From Kalaharituber pfeilii (lineage: Eukaryota; Ascomycota; Pezizomycetes; Pezizales; Pezizaceae), in NCBI GenBank assembly GCA_015179045.1, contig WHUZ01000021.1:62001-126000 (forward strand): 64,000 bases of DNA. The letters are read 5' to 3'. How positions within the stretch are numbered: the first letter of the stretch is position 1; the number at the start of each line of letters is the position of its first letter. The translations under genes and the position numbers were made by a program. Positions 22,549-31,768 of this stretch are shown in pieces. Under the pieces are notes generated by a model. The model was not told where the DNA came from, did not search any database, and worked only from the letters and a program-made list of their open reading frames with translations.

Positions 22549-25169
22549 TCACGCAGGACCTTTTTTTTTTTTTTTTTTTTCACGTAACCCCGCATACAGG
22601 CTATCAGCCTATGGCAGGGACCCATATACCCGGGCCAGGTTTGGAACACCTAACTACGGAATCTACATGCACATCTTGAGCATTCAGTGCTCTCCGTCCC
22701 CGGCTACCCCAGATCGAGGCAGGCAAACCAGTACTCGACCGGGTCGCCCTCCACACCTTCTTGCTTCCACCCTTTCTCCTCTAGGTCCTCCCAGGACTGC
22801 CAGGTGACATGCGCCCCATCTTTGTCCTTCCTCTGGGGTCGCTCCAGTTCGGTGCACCTGAACACCACATGCTCAGCACTCCATGCCTCACCACATGTAC
22901 ATTGTACCTCCTCGCCACTGACCATCCTCCTCCACATAGCTCCGCCTTTTCCAGTCCGCAGCCATGTGTAATTTGTGAGTGCTCTCCTGCCCCACTTCAC
23001 GAATTTGCCCTTCCCAAACCCTGCACGCTCCCTCTCCTCTTTTCTTTTTCGAACTAACTCTTGACGCAGCCCACCCTCAGTGGCCTGCCCATCATACCTC
23101 ATGCACTTGGCCCCTCTTTGGCCAACTCATCTGCCTTCTCATTGCCTTCTATCCCTACGTTGGCCTTGACCCATGCCAACTTCACTGCATCCGCCTCCCT
23201 TAACCTTTGCCGCCTCTCTGCAATCAGCTCTATCACCCGTGCTAGATCTGCAGTCCTTGCCTTGCCAGTTTTTCCTGCTTTCTGGACTGCACTGATAGCT
23301 GCCTGAGAGTCTGCGAGTAGTAGCACTTTTTCACTGCCATCAACTGCTTCAAGGGCACTCTTCATTCCTGAGACCTCGCCGTCCCACAAAGTTGCTTTTG
23401 TGCCTACCCACCGGGACCCTTCTGACTCACCTGCTACCACCTGCCTCCAGCACCATCCGCCACCAACACCGCCTTCCTCACTGCGGCTGCCATCTGTGAA
23501 AATAGCTACCGAGTCACTCTTAGCCTCATTGATGGCCTTTTCCCATTTGGCTGGGGTGTCTTCCTTGCACAGCTTGAGGTCAATGATCTCAATGTCTGCC
23601 TGCAGTAGGTGTACATCTCGTCCCCAGGACACTCTCTCCTCCTCATCGACCTCGAGAGTGCTGGCAATCTTTCCAGCTACTGACTCAAATCCATCATTTT
23701 TGTCTGTAGCATAACCCAAGCTGAAGTCTCTCCAGTCCCTCCCCCTCTCCCCCTCTCTGTCTGGGTCTGAGGCTACCATTCCACTGAAGCTTTCAGGCCA
23801 CAGGTCCCCCACTCCTGTAGGGTCCCTCACTGATCTCAGTGCATACCTTGCTTGGCCTTGATCGAGGATCGTCGTTACACTCTCTACTCCGGCAATGGCC
23901 TCGACCTTTACTCTCGCTGCCCCTTGAACTGCACCAGTGCATTTGCGGAGTGCTTGATACTGCAACCTCTCAAATTCCTCTCTCCACTGCTTCTGGCCTC
24001 TCCACCCAATTTCGGACCCCCAAAGGGCTACTGCCCTTACCATGCCTGTATAAGCCTTTCTCCATGAGATAGGACTCATTCCCCATTGAGAGTTGCCTAG
24101 TCCAGACAGTGCGTCCATGAGTTTTCTGGCTTTCTCGATCCGGCTTTTCCAGTGGAGGTCGAAATCAAGAGTACTGTCACAAATCACCCCTAGCCACTTG
24201 CACCTCTCAACATCTGCCCTTCTCTTGGCCTTCTTACCCATGACTAGGACCTCCTCCTTTGAGGTCTCCAGTGGTAGACCGTGAGCTTCCGCAACCTCCC
24301 TGACTACTCCTGCAATTCTCTCCCCAACTCTTCTCATATCCTTTCCTCCTTCCCAATCCAGAATGACACAGTTCATATCATCTACAAATGAGGGCAGCTC
24401 CACCTCACAGTCTCTCACTGCTGCAGCTACCTTTGTTTCCATCTCTTCTAGAATTGGTGCCATGTAGATGAGAAACACGACTGGGGATAAAGGCGAGCCC
24501 TGTGGTACACCTACATTTGACTTGCCATTGCCCCTCACCTGTCCATCCCATTCCACCTCAAGCTCTCGCTCCCGGAAGAAGGTCTCTAACCAGGGCAACC
24601 ATTTTTCAGCTTTAGAACCCTGTACTCGGTGCTTGACCATATCCCAACGTGTGTTCCCAAAGCCTCCCTTGACATCCTCCATAATCCACACTGCTCCACC
24701 GCCACGTGCCAGAGCTCTCTGGCTCTTCACAACTGCCCGGAATAAGGCATCAATTGCAGACCTGCCCCTTACTCCCCCAAACTGCCCATGATGGAACAAT
24801 CCAGCTTCTTGCAGGTCATCAGCGACCACCTTCTCCATCAGTTTTCCCACACAATTAATGAGTTGAATAGGCCTCCAGCTCTTTGCTTGTGTAAGATCCC
24901 TGCCAGACTTCGGGATCATAATCACCTTGCTGAATTGCCAGTCCTTCGGCATCCTGTCTGCAGCCAGCTCAGTAGCCAGCTCCTTCATTAACTGCCCTCC
25001 TAGCACTGTTTTATTGACCAGCTTAATGAATCTATAGCTGATGCCATCAGGCCCTGGGGCTGAACGGCTCGAGGTGCCAGCGAGTGCCTTGTATAGCCTC
25101 TCAGTTAGCTTTTTTACATTGGAGGTCAATTCGTCTGTCAGGCTCTGCGGGCCTGAGTCACGCAGGACC
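22549..25169 (-). mobile_element. Family B LINE, 5'-truncated copy inside MULE1
   Basis: A 2597-bp insert (22561-25157) between direct repeats TCACGCAGGACC (22549-22560 and 25158-25169). It begins with poly(T) and the reverse complement of the family B tail (CACGTAACCCCGC). ORF1, the endonuclease and the first part of RT are missing by 5' truncation. Confidence 0.93.
22704..25129 (-). pseudogene. Family B LINE ORF2: RT, RNase H, zinc finger
   Basis: A 676-codon frame (25129-23099) with RT motifs SRSAPGPDGISYRFIK, SWRPIQLINCVGKL, GVPQGSPLSPVVFLIY and SFVDDM, then RNase H (IFTDGSRSEEGG, LLADSQAAIS, WVKANVGIEGNEKADELA). It ends at a frameshift where the bases ATGA join a stop to the next frame. 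That frame (23102-22704) carries the finger CTCGEAWSAEHVVFRC and ends before the 3' UTR. The homologous copy at 37.8-39.2 kb reads through this point in one frame, so the break is a mutation. This is the longest uninterrupted RT/RNase H frame in the window. Confidence 0.9.
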
Positions 25170-25206
25170 TTGGAATAAGTGGATCGATGTAGGCATGGGA
25201 TGTGGA

Positions 25207-25317
25207 CATGGGCTGTACGTACTAGTAGCTTAGCGGTTGCTTTAGATATATATATTGTTTAGCGTCACTTATCCCGGCTTCTGTCCAGTTAGAAAGTGAC
25301 TGGACAGAGACATTCCG
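25207..25317 (-). repeat. MULE1 right terminal inverted repeat
   Basis: Begins CATGGGCTGTACGTACTAG and ends CATTCCG, the reverse complement of 19833-19943 with a few mismatches, followed directly by the 9-bp target copy CCTCGAACC. Confidence 0.92.
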
Positions 25318-25326
25318 CCTCGAACC

Positions 25327-25835
25327 TGAGCGTTCTTGCCTCTACTCTCTTAACCTCTGACTTCACGAACGTGTCTATGGCCTCCAAGTTAGCCAGCCCT
25401 CAACCACCTCCCTTCTGGTCCCCCACGGTACTCTTGTGATGCCACGTGCCACGGAGTACTGCCACCTCTCCAATTCTCTTATCTTCCGCTCCCTCGGTGC
25501 GCCGTGTGCGTATTCGAACCAAGCCCACGAACCCCAAGTGGCGATACTCCTTGCCGCGCTTGTGTACAACTGCCGCTGTTTCACCGGGTGTAATTTTTTT
25601 TATTTTTTTTATTTTTTATATCAATACTCGCTTGCCGCCCTTCGGGCTATGGCGAAGGACACCGGGTGTAAGCGCGTGAGCCTGGAGGCTGTTATCCATG
25701 CTGCCTTCCCCAACCTGAGCCTCCTCTGATGATAGTCAATGTATTTCAACTCCCAGTCAACATGTAGTCCGACCAATCTGTATGTTGGGCTCTTCACCCC
25801 TACTATCAAAGTTTCCGCCATCTCCGGGTCAGGGT
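25327..25835 (-). pseudogene. LINE A4, 5' portion beyond MULE1
   Basis: The minus strand reads VKSPTYRLVGLHVDWELKY and RRLRLGKAAW (25.8-25.7 kb). After a tail-only insertion it continues RELERWQYSVARGITRVPWG (about 25.49 kb). These follow YVDD in family A ORF2 and align with the 9.0-9.3 kb part of LINE A1. Together with 18525-19832 it is one LINE split by MULE1. The 5' truncation lies near 25835. Confidence 0.8.
25582..25671 (-). mobile_element. Family A tail-only insertion with target duplication
   Basis: A 66-bp insert (25594-25659) between CACCGGGTGTAA (25582-25593) and its repeat (25660-25671). It holds only an impure T-run and the inverted hairpin (CGCTTGCCGCCCTTCGGGC, TATGGCGA). It lies within LINE A4 coding sequence. 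Confidence 0.93.
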
Positions 25836-26119
25836 GGATAGCTGCATAGAGTAAACGGGAGTACATGAAATGGCATGCATAGAGCAAAACAGCAAACGGC
25901 ATAGGTACAACAAACAGGAGGAAACAAACACTGGTCATTCGTCTGCATATGACGTTCTCATATTGTTAGTTAGTGCTTCTGGGAGAGCCCTTCCTCTCCA
26001 TTTTTTTAAAAAAAAGCAACCTCAGTGAATACCAGATCCGTGATCTGAGTGTCTCAGTGTTTCCGTGCCGTGTTTTCTGTTCGCATTATTGTCCCTTGAG
26101 CCGCCAAATTCCTGTTGCA

Positions 26120-26320
26120 TCGTCATCAAGGGGGCAGGTAGGACTAGTCAAATACCAGAGACTCCGCGCATCGGTGGAAAGGAGTACAGATGGGATACGT
26201 ATGAGTGGGATAGGGAAAGGAGAGATAAGGGAAAGGGCCTGGTGAAGGCCGGGCAGGTGGATATGGTTGGGGCGGACGCAATAGAGACTGTCAGACTGAC
26301 TGACTTGGAGAACTAATTGT
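26120..26320 (+). repeat. Diverged ORF1-module repeat
   Basis: Clear nucleotide similarity to the reverse complement of 17222-17465: GGTAGGACTAGTCAAATACC here, GGTAGGTCTAGTCAAATACC there, then ATGGTTGGGGCGGACGCAAT versus ACGGTTGGGGAGGATGCAAT. It encodes SSQIPETPRIGGKEYRWDT-like text followed by YEWDRERR. It is a remnant of the same decayed element, without a tail. Confidence 0.55.
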
Positions 26321-26389
26321 GTGAACAAATGCTTGGCCTACTTTCTGTCTGCACCTTGTTCACCTGCAGCCACGGTGAAGCCATGTAGA

Positions 26390-27524
26390 TACAGTCAGAC
26401 CTTGCTATAATGAAAAAGTAAAATTTGGCCCTTTGTTTTCACTATAGCAAGGTTTTCAGTATAGAAAATTGTACTAAATTAGTCATATAGTCTTGGCAGC
26501 TAAGTGACCAGGGGAACTTCACTACCAGTTAACATCTGTATCGATCTACTAGTAATGGAAATAGCTACATTAAGAAATTAATTCAAATGGGATAGTAGCA
26601 GTCGTGATGAATAGAAATAGAAATAGAAATGTAAGGAGTAGTAGTAGTAGGAGAAGAATGTAAATTAGAAGTAAATCAGTAGTAGATTAAGATTCGTATT
26701 CATTAATTACTGGCAGCAAGCGGGTATTCATTCATCTTTGAATACTAGTGAGTTAGCAAAGCAATCATATGAGCAATATATTGAACACCTACAGACTGGA
26801 ACCTTTGTTACCATCAATAGTCTGATACAGAATAGTTGTCACTCCGGACAGGTTCAAGATTTGGTAGATGAGTGTCTATTTCATGATGAGGATGCAACAG
26901 ATAGCACTATTTCTATAGAGGCTATTAGTATTCCGGAACTTATAGCAGACATGCAACAAGCACAAGTAGAAGAACTTCACCAGTCTGAATCAAATCCCGA
27001 ACCCGAGTCTCTATCCCGCCCTCCCATTAGCACCTGAGAGGCTATCCAGTCTATTGATTCTCTCATGTATTATATGGAAAGTTTGCTGGTTTCTTCTTTG
27101 GACCACACTACTTTTCGTCAGCCACTAGAACTTTCAGAGCTTGCTTCTACCTTTCAGCAGCTTTCTCTCGCCTTAAAGTCATACCAGCAACATACCCGGA
27201 AGCAACAGACACTCACAACCTGGTTCAAACCAACCTCTAGCACTTAGCGCTATTGGCTGGGCTGCTTGGAATTACTGGTACGCAGGAGGCAAGGCAGGAG
27301 CAGGGGGGTCCCTATGAATTTCATTAGTGTCTTTTCATTATAGCAAGAACAATTTGTATGTAGATAAAAATAACTTCCTCTAGATTTTTTTTCATTACAC
27401 TATTTGGTGTGATTTCATTATAGCAAGGTCAAATTGTATGGGGATGGAAATCCGAGAGCATGGTATGTTTATTATAGCAAGGTTTTCACTATAGCGAGGT
27501 TCATTATAGCAAGGTCTGACTGTA
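26390..27524 (+). mobile_element. pogo-like transposon, internally deleted
   Basis: The element 26392-27522 starts CAGTCAGACCTTGCTATAAT and ends with its reverse complement. It is flanked by TA on both sides (26390-26391 and 27523-27524), the insertion signature of Tc1/mariner-pogo elements. CACTATAGCAAGG-type motifs repeat inside both ends. Only the C-terminal transposase portion remains; the DNA-binding and DDE domains are deleted. Confidence 0.92.
26705..27247 (+). pseudogene. pogo-like transposase C-terminus with PIP-box motif
   Basis: A frame reading YWQQAGIHSSLNTSELAKQS, then an acidic tail. It is interrupted by one in-frame TGA at 27035-27037 and continues in the same frame to 27247. 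The segment YWQQAGI resembles the region after the DDE domain of pogo/Tigger transposases. The last residues include RKQQTLTTWFKP, which fits the PCNA-interacting consensus Q-x-x-L-x-x-aromatic-aromatic. Drosophila pogo transposase is known to bind PCNA. Confidence 0.7.
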
Positions 27525-27575
27525 GGTAGATAGCTAGGTAGCATGGGTGATCCGGCCCACAATCCGGTGCCACAG

Positions 27576-27627
27576 ACCTGCCTCATAGGCTGAGAGCCTG
27601 CCTGCAGGGTCACGTGATCAAAAAAGT
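27576..27627 (+). mobile_element. Family B tail-only remnant
   Basis: CCTGCCTCATAGGCTGAGAG, then GCAGGGTCACGTGATC and six A: a diverged family B 3' end with no body. No target duplication is obvious. Confidence 0.55.
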
Positions 27628-27812
27628 CTAAGTTTAGGATTTTACTTGCAGATTTTGCACCGCCAGTATCGCTCTCCATTATCATGCACAGTTTCACCAT
27701 ACTGTCAAATCCAACTTCGTTGCACCATATTTTTGTAACCCAAATTCCACTTGATTTCGGCATCAGATTGACTGCAGGGAATCGTCAATGCAAGATAAAA
27801 ACTTGAGCTGCA

Positions 27813-28157
27813 CTATGGAAAGTGAAGATTACTGAAGGAATCGTCATCTCCCGTACCGGTGGTTGGAATGTCTGTCTCCATGCAGTACTAATAGAAGAAA
27901 CCAGTATACAGTTAAGCGATAAAAAAAAATCACTTACCTAAATACCTGCGAAAAGCGCTGCTCAATAAAAAAGGTCTAGATAGCTATCCGAGGTATAGAG
28001 ATCTTTATATTAAATCCGTGTCTAAGTAACCTGAAGGCGGCCCCTGAATAGCCACGTAACCAGCCTGAATCGCTTGAACTGCCTGGACGGCCTGGGCGGC
28101 CTGGTCGTCGCTGGGGACGAGGCTATGATCGGCGGCCTGGTTGGGAACACTGGTCAT
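27813..28157 (-). other. Possible small spliced gene, unrecognised
   Basis: An ATG at 28157 opens a 50-codon frame (stop at 28005-28007) with a Gln/Ala repeat (QAAQAVQAVQAIQAG) and a YVAIQGPPSGY tail. Downstream on the same strand an intron-like segment, 27937-27888, has donor GTAAGT, branch-like CTTAACT and acceptor TTCTATTAG. It is followed by a short open stretch ending near 27813. I cannot build one consistent transcript joining these parts. It may be a genuine small gene or a remnant. Confidence 0.25.
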
Positions 28158-28605
28158 GTTACGTCGACTAGCAGCGTCGCAGGGTGATTACTATTATATG
28201 GTTCTTCCATTAACCACAGCAGCCGCGAAAAATGAAGGCCTTGATGAATTTTAATGTGTGGTGTTTTGAGCCCAATCAGTCATGAGCTACATTTAGTTAG
28301 TATTTTCCTACTCCGATTTGAGCTTTGTGTCACTCTCCCTTCTTAGCAATCGTCACATACTAATGACAACCTTTACAACCCAGCCCACACTACATGTTTG
28401 CGCGTGTCCTTGTTGTCAAATGCTCATTGCATCCTGTAGTGGTTAAACTGGTGACTTTAGTTTTACAACAATTGTTGCTATGATCTTCAATGTTTCCTTT
28501 GGTGCAATATTAATTATTCAGGATTCTGAGCAATTTGTCGCATACCGTTCCTCCATATCATATTCACGCCGGCTATAACTACTATAGATATATAAAACCC
28601 AATCC
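28158..28605. other. Intergenic, nothing recognised
   Basis: AT-rich sequence without a supported feature. Confidence 0.4.
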
Positions 28606-28714
28606 AAGCCCACACAATCTCCCTGCCATAGGCTAGTAGCCTAGATGCGGGGTTACCTGACCAAAAAAAAAAAAGAAAAGAAAAAAAAAAAAGAAAACCC
28701 TAAGCCCACACAAT
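28606..28714 (+). mobile_element. Family B tail-only insertion with target duplication
   Basis: The insert 28619-28701 lies between AAGCCCACACAAT (28606-28618) and its copy (28702-28714). It contains CTCCCTGCCATAGGCTAGTA, GCGGGGTTACCTGACC and an A-rich tail with scattered G. No coding sequence. Confidence 0.92.
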
Positions 28715-28746
28715 TACATACCCTCGCAGCCTCGGACTACTCTCAA

Positions 28747-30995
28747 TTAGAAGCTCGCAGTTTTCCTTCTCCTAATTGAAATACGCGCGCTCATATCTGG
28801 CACCCTGTGAATCAAGAAATATATTGGCTTTGGAACATCTTCCAGTCTGAGGTCATAATTCATCAAGAACAAACAAATGAGTATCTTGAGTTCGTGCGCT
28901 GCGTAAAAACGCCCAGGGCACTGCGTGAACGAAGTCTGGTTAGCGAGGCTGTTCACATTAACACCGGTAGAGCATCCCAAAACTTACGGAACCATGGCCA
29001 TGCCCAAACCGTAAGTAGTTGAGTGAAGTAGTGACAAAGTACTTCCTCTTCACCCTGCTTGATCCACTTTCCTCCTTTTCGCCATTTACACCAGCGGCCG
29101 CATCCTCCACGGGCCTACTGAAACGGAATCCATCAAATTCTTTTGCATTCGGCCCGTACTCCACCTCGTCTCTATGAATTGTTTCCGGCACACCCACAGT
29201 AACGCCTGGCGGTAGGTATAGTCCGTTCGAGAAGGTGAATCCGTCGCCCAGCACCTTTCTTCCCATGATTGCCACTGAAGGTCCATGTAATCGATGGCTT
29301 TCTTTCATAAAGGAGTCCAGCTTCAACATTTTCGAGAAGGAGGCCTTATTCCATCCGAATTCGCCGATAACGGATTCCATCTCCTGGCGCAGTTCCGGGA
29401 TATATTCTGGGTACATGACAAGCCAGAAAAGTGCCTGATAAAGAGTATTGACAGTTGTATGCAGGCCGGCCATATTAAGCTCCATCAACCGTTTAACGTG
29501 GGCTTTCAAGTTCTGCTCCCCAGGGGGCGCTCCTTCGATGACCCACTGTAGCAGATCCTCCTGCCAAATCGAGGCGTCAGTTTCGGGCAGAGCTTCACCG
29601 CGGTCACAGGGATCTTTATACCGGTCTTCCTTTCCAATTCCTGCCTTCTTCATTTGCCCTGCGTTTCCTTTCTTCAATCATTGGCCCTAAAAGCCTAATT
29701 GCGGCCCTAAGGCTTTTGTTGATTGTGAAAGCATTAAGGAGGGGTGAAAGAATGCTGAAGACTGCCAGATTAGCTCTGTTCCGCATAAGCCTGTATTTAT
29801 AGACTGGTAGCTTACTATCTCATGGGCGTAGGTACCAGGTGTAGAATATGTGCGTTGACAAAAACTTCCTGAGTAAAACCTATGGCAAGTTTAATGTACT
29901 CCGGATTACGGCCTACATTCATTGTCAGTGATTCCTTGGATAGCATACGACGACAGCATTTGAGAGCTCCAGCGCTTCAATAGTATGGTAGGAGTAGACG
30001 GGTTAGAGGAATACTCACACAGCTCAGGGCCTACAAATACTCGGCTCATTCCTTGTGCTAATATATCCGCACATAATTCGTATGCTTTGAATGTCTTCCA
30101 TTCACCTGTTTACGCACATATTAACCTCATAAGAATGGCAATCGAGCGGAATTGGGCATCGGTCATGAGACTAACGAACCTCCATTCAGATCCATATAAT
30201 ACTCCATCGCAAACGCAAACTCCTCCATAAGTGGCACCGAAAAAGCATCCATTTGTCTAGTCAACTGCTCCCTCACAATAGGCACATGATATGGGTTGAA
30301 TAAGATATTGGTGCCAAGCGTAAACTCTGCTTGCAGAATCTGTTAAAGTTTCACGCATGGCCATTGGTCAGTTACAAGGAACACAAACACGGCAAATGCA
30401 TCCCAAGGCCTACTAACATCAGATGTCGCATGCGCGAAACTCAACTTATTGCTTGGTGCATTGCGAAACTCCTCTATTAAATCCTTTGCGCAAATAACAA
30501 CATAGGTTCCTCCTATTGTAGGTATTTGATAGGCACCGATCTTTGTTTTGTGCCTATGCTCGTAGTAGCCCTGATCAATCAAACTTTTTGAATTGGCTAC
30601 CCAGTGAATTGCAGTGCGCCATGAGCGTATCCAGTGAGGGCCACCGCCGACAGTAACGTATGGAAGTTTTACCTTAAAGGAACAAAATGTTAACCAGACC
30701 TCACATAAAAGTCTATCACATACACTAGGAGCAGACATATCAAGTGGTACATGAGACATACCTGGCGTTTCCATTCTATATAAACCTTGCTCGCGATGAC
30801 ACACAGTACGAACAGCGAGATAACTATGACATGAAGTGGAATATCATGCAGCAAACCAATCAGGTCGTCATTCAAGAATATACCATCATCGGCTTCAGGG
30901 TCAAAGCTCCGCTTCAACCCTCGATGGGCTGTTTGCATCGACCTTAGGACATTCACCCAAGGTGTGTGAAAGCTGGTCAGTTTCAGGGGATGCAT
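28747..30995 (-). CDS. Cytochrome P450 monooxygenase, 8 exons
   Basis: Splicing of exons 30995-30762, 30672-30418, 30339-30180, 30105-30019, 29912-29816, 29754-29622, 29560-28988 and 28920-28747 gives an uninterrupted 570-residue P450. All seven introns (61-106 bp) are GT...AG. The protein has an N-terminal membrane anchor (HVIVISLFVLCVIASKVYI, about residues 54-73), placing it in the ER membrane. The I-helix oxygen-binding motif AGLHTT is at 353-358, the ExxR motif ESHR at 409-412, FDGFRF at 464-469 and the heme loop FGHGHGSCPGRF with Cys514 as heme ligand. Segments ILQAEFTLGTN and YHVPIVREQLTR are typical of fungal P450s near the ent-kaurene oxidase group; that subfamily call is an inference. 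The substrate is unknown. The N-terminal 50 residues are unusual and an internal Met could be the true start. No partner gene adjoins it. Confidence 0.87.
28921..28987 (-). other. Last P450 intron, splits the heme motif
   Basis: Donor GTAAGT, acceptor CACGCAG, 67 bp. Splicing brings FGHGHGS and CPGRF together, so the heme-ligand Cys is the first codon of the last exon. Read unspliced, the gene seems to lack the heme cysteine. Confidence 0.9.
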
Positions 30996-31683
30996 TTTGT
31001 GGATAAATTTATAACGCTATCAAGAAATCAAAGCAGAGTGCTAATCATGAGATTTATTAGCCAAAATTGTTGATTAGCGTCTCATGAAGGTTTAGGAACT
31101 GAATTCGTTTTTATAGCGTAGATTGAATTGCTTCAAGGTTGAAAACGTCACAAGGCAAAGGCAGCTGTGAAAGACTAGGATGGAGGAAGGGCAACTATGC
31201 GTAGTATTTGCCATTTTTCAACACCTGGCGGAAAATTATCCCTATATACTGCTGGATCCGGAGACTCGCTCCTGCTAGCCCTCACATACAAAAGGCTTAC
31301 AACTCATGCCCAAGTAGACGTCCTAAACGCCGTCAGAAGGCAGTCGACCACGTCAGGGATGCGGACTCACCTCTCCACATTGCTGCAGCTACCGCAAGCG
31401 CGATTGCAATGCCCTGCAGAGGCTTGCTAGGTTGTGGACTCGAGGATAGTGCTACATATTTTCTCCACATGCGTCTAGGTGGTACAGTAGCCGTTCCACA
31501 CTATGAACCCTGCTGACGGGTGGCTGCACACCGGGTCCGGTATTGGACATAAGTTTAAATATATGTACTCCAGGGCAAGGAACTATACTGGCTCGGGTCA
31601 ACTCATGCCCTCGGGCCCATTGCGATGACCTAAGAACTCTAAAGTAACTACTCCTTTCGAGCTGCAATACAAGGGGCTGATCA
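30996..31683. other. Intergenic upstream of the P450
   Basis: Should hold the P450 promoter. No other gene is recognised; the frames at 31197-31516 are unremarkable. Confidence 0.4.
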
Positions 31684-31768
31684 CCCTAGCATCAAGCCCT
31701 GCCATGGCGAACAGCTACAAGCGGGGTCATGTGATATAAAAAAAAAAAAAAAAACCCCTAGCATCAAC
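31684..31768 (+). mobile_element. Family B tail-only insertion with target duplication
   Basis: A 61-bp insert (31696-31756) between CCCTAGCATCAA (31684-31695) and its copy (31757-31768). Content: GCCCTGCCATGGCGAACAGC, ACAAGCGGGGTCATGTGATA and poly(A). It differs from the 61.85-kb insertion by only a base or two in the unique part. Confidence 0.95.

Larger units (their letters stand above)
19824..25326 (+). mobile_element. MULE1, Mutator-like transposon with 111-bp inverted repeats
   Basis: A 5485-bp element, 19833-25317, flanked by perfect 9-bp duplications CCTCGAACC (19824-19832 and 25318-25326), the duplication size typical of Mutator. Its ends are long inverted repeats. Inside are a FAR1/MULE transposase gene on the plus strand and a later family B LINE insertion (22561-25157). 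It interrupts the family A LINE A4. Without the LINE insertion it would be about 2.9 kb. Confidence 0.93.

Noticed and set aside
22506..22555. Short direct repeats in the MULE1 tail as a CRISPR-like array
   Set aside because: Only two adjacent 23-bp copies inside transposase coding sequence; a simple tandem slip.
22704..25129. Plus-strand frames through 22.7-25.1 kb
   Set aside because: All are antisense to the clear family B RT/RNase H frame.
28958..29677. P450 lacking its heme cysteine (broken gene)
   Set aside because: The missing CPGRF is the first sequence of the next exon after a 67-bp consensus intron.
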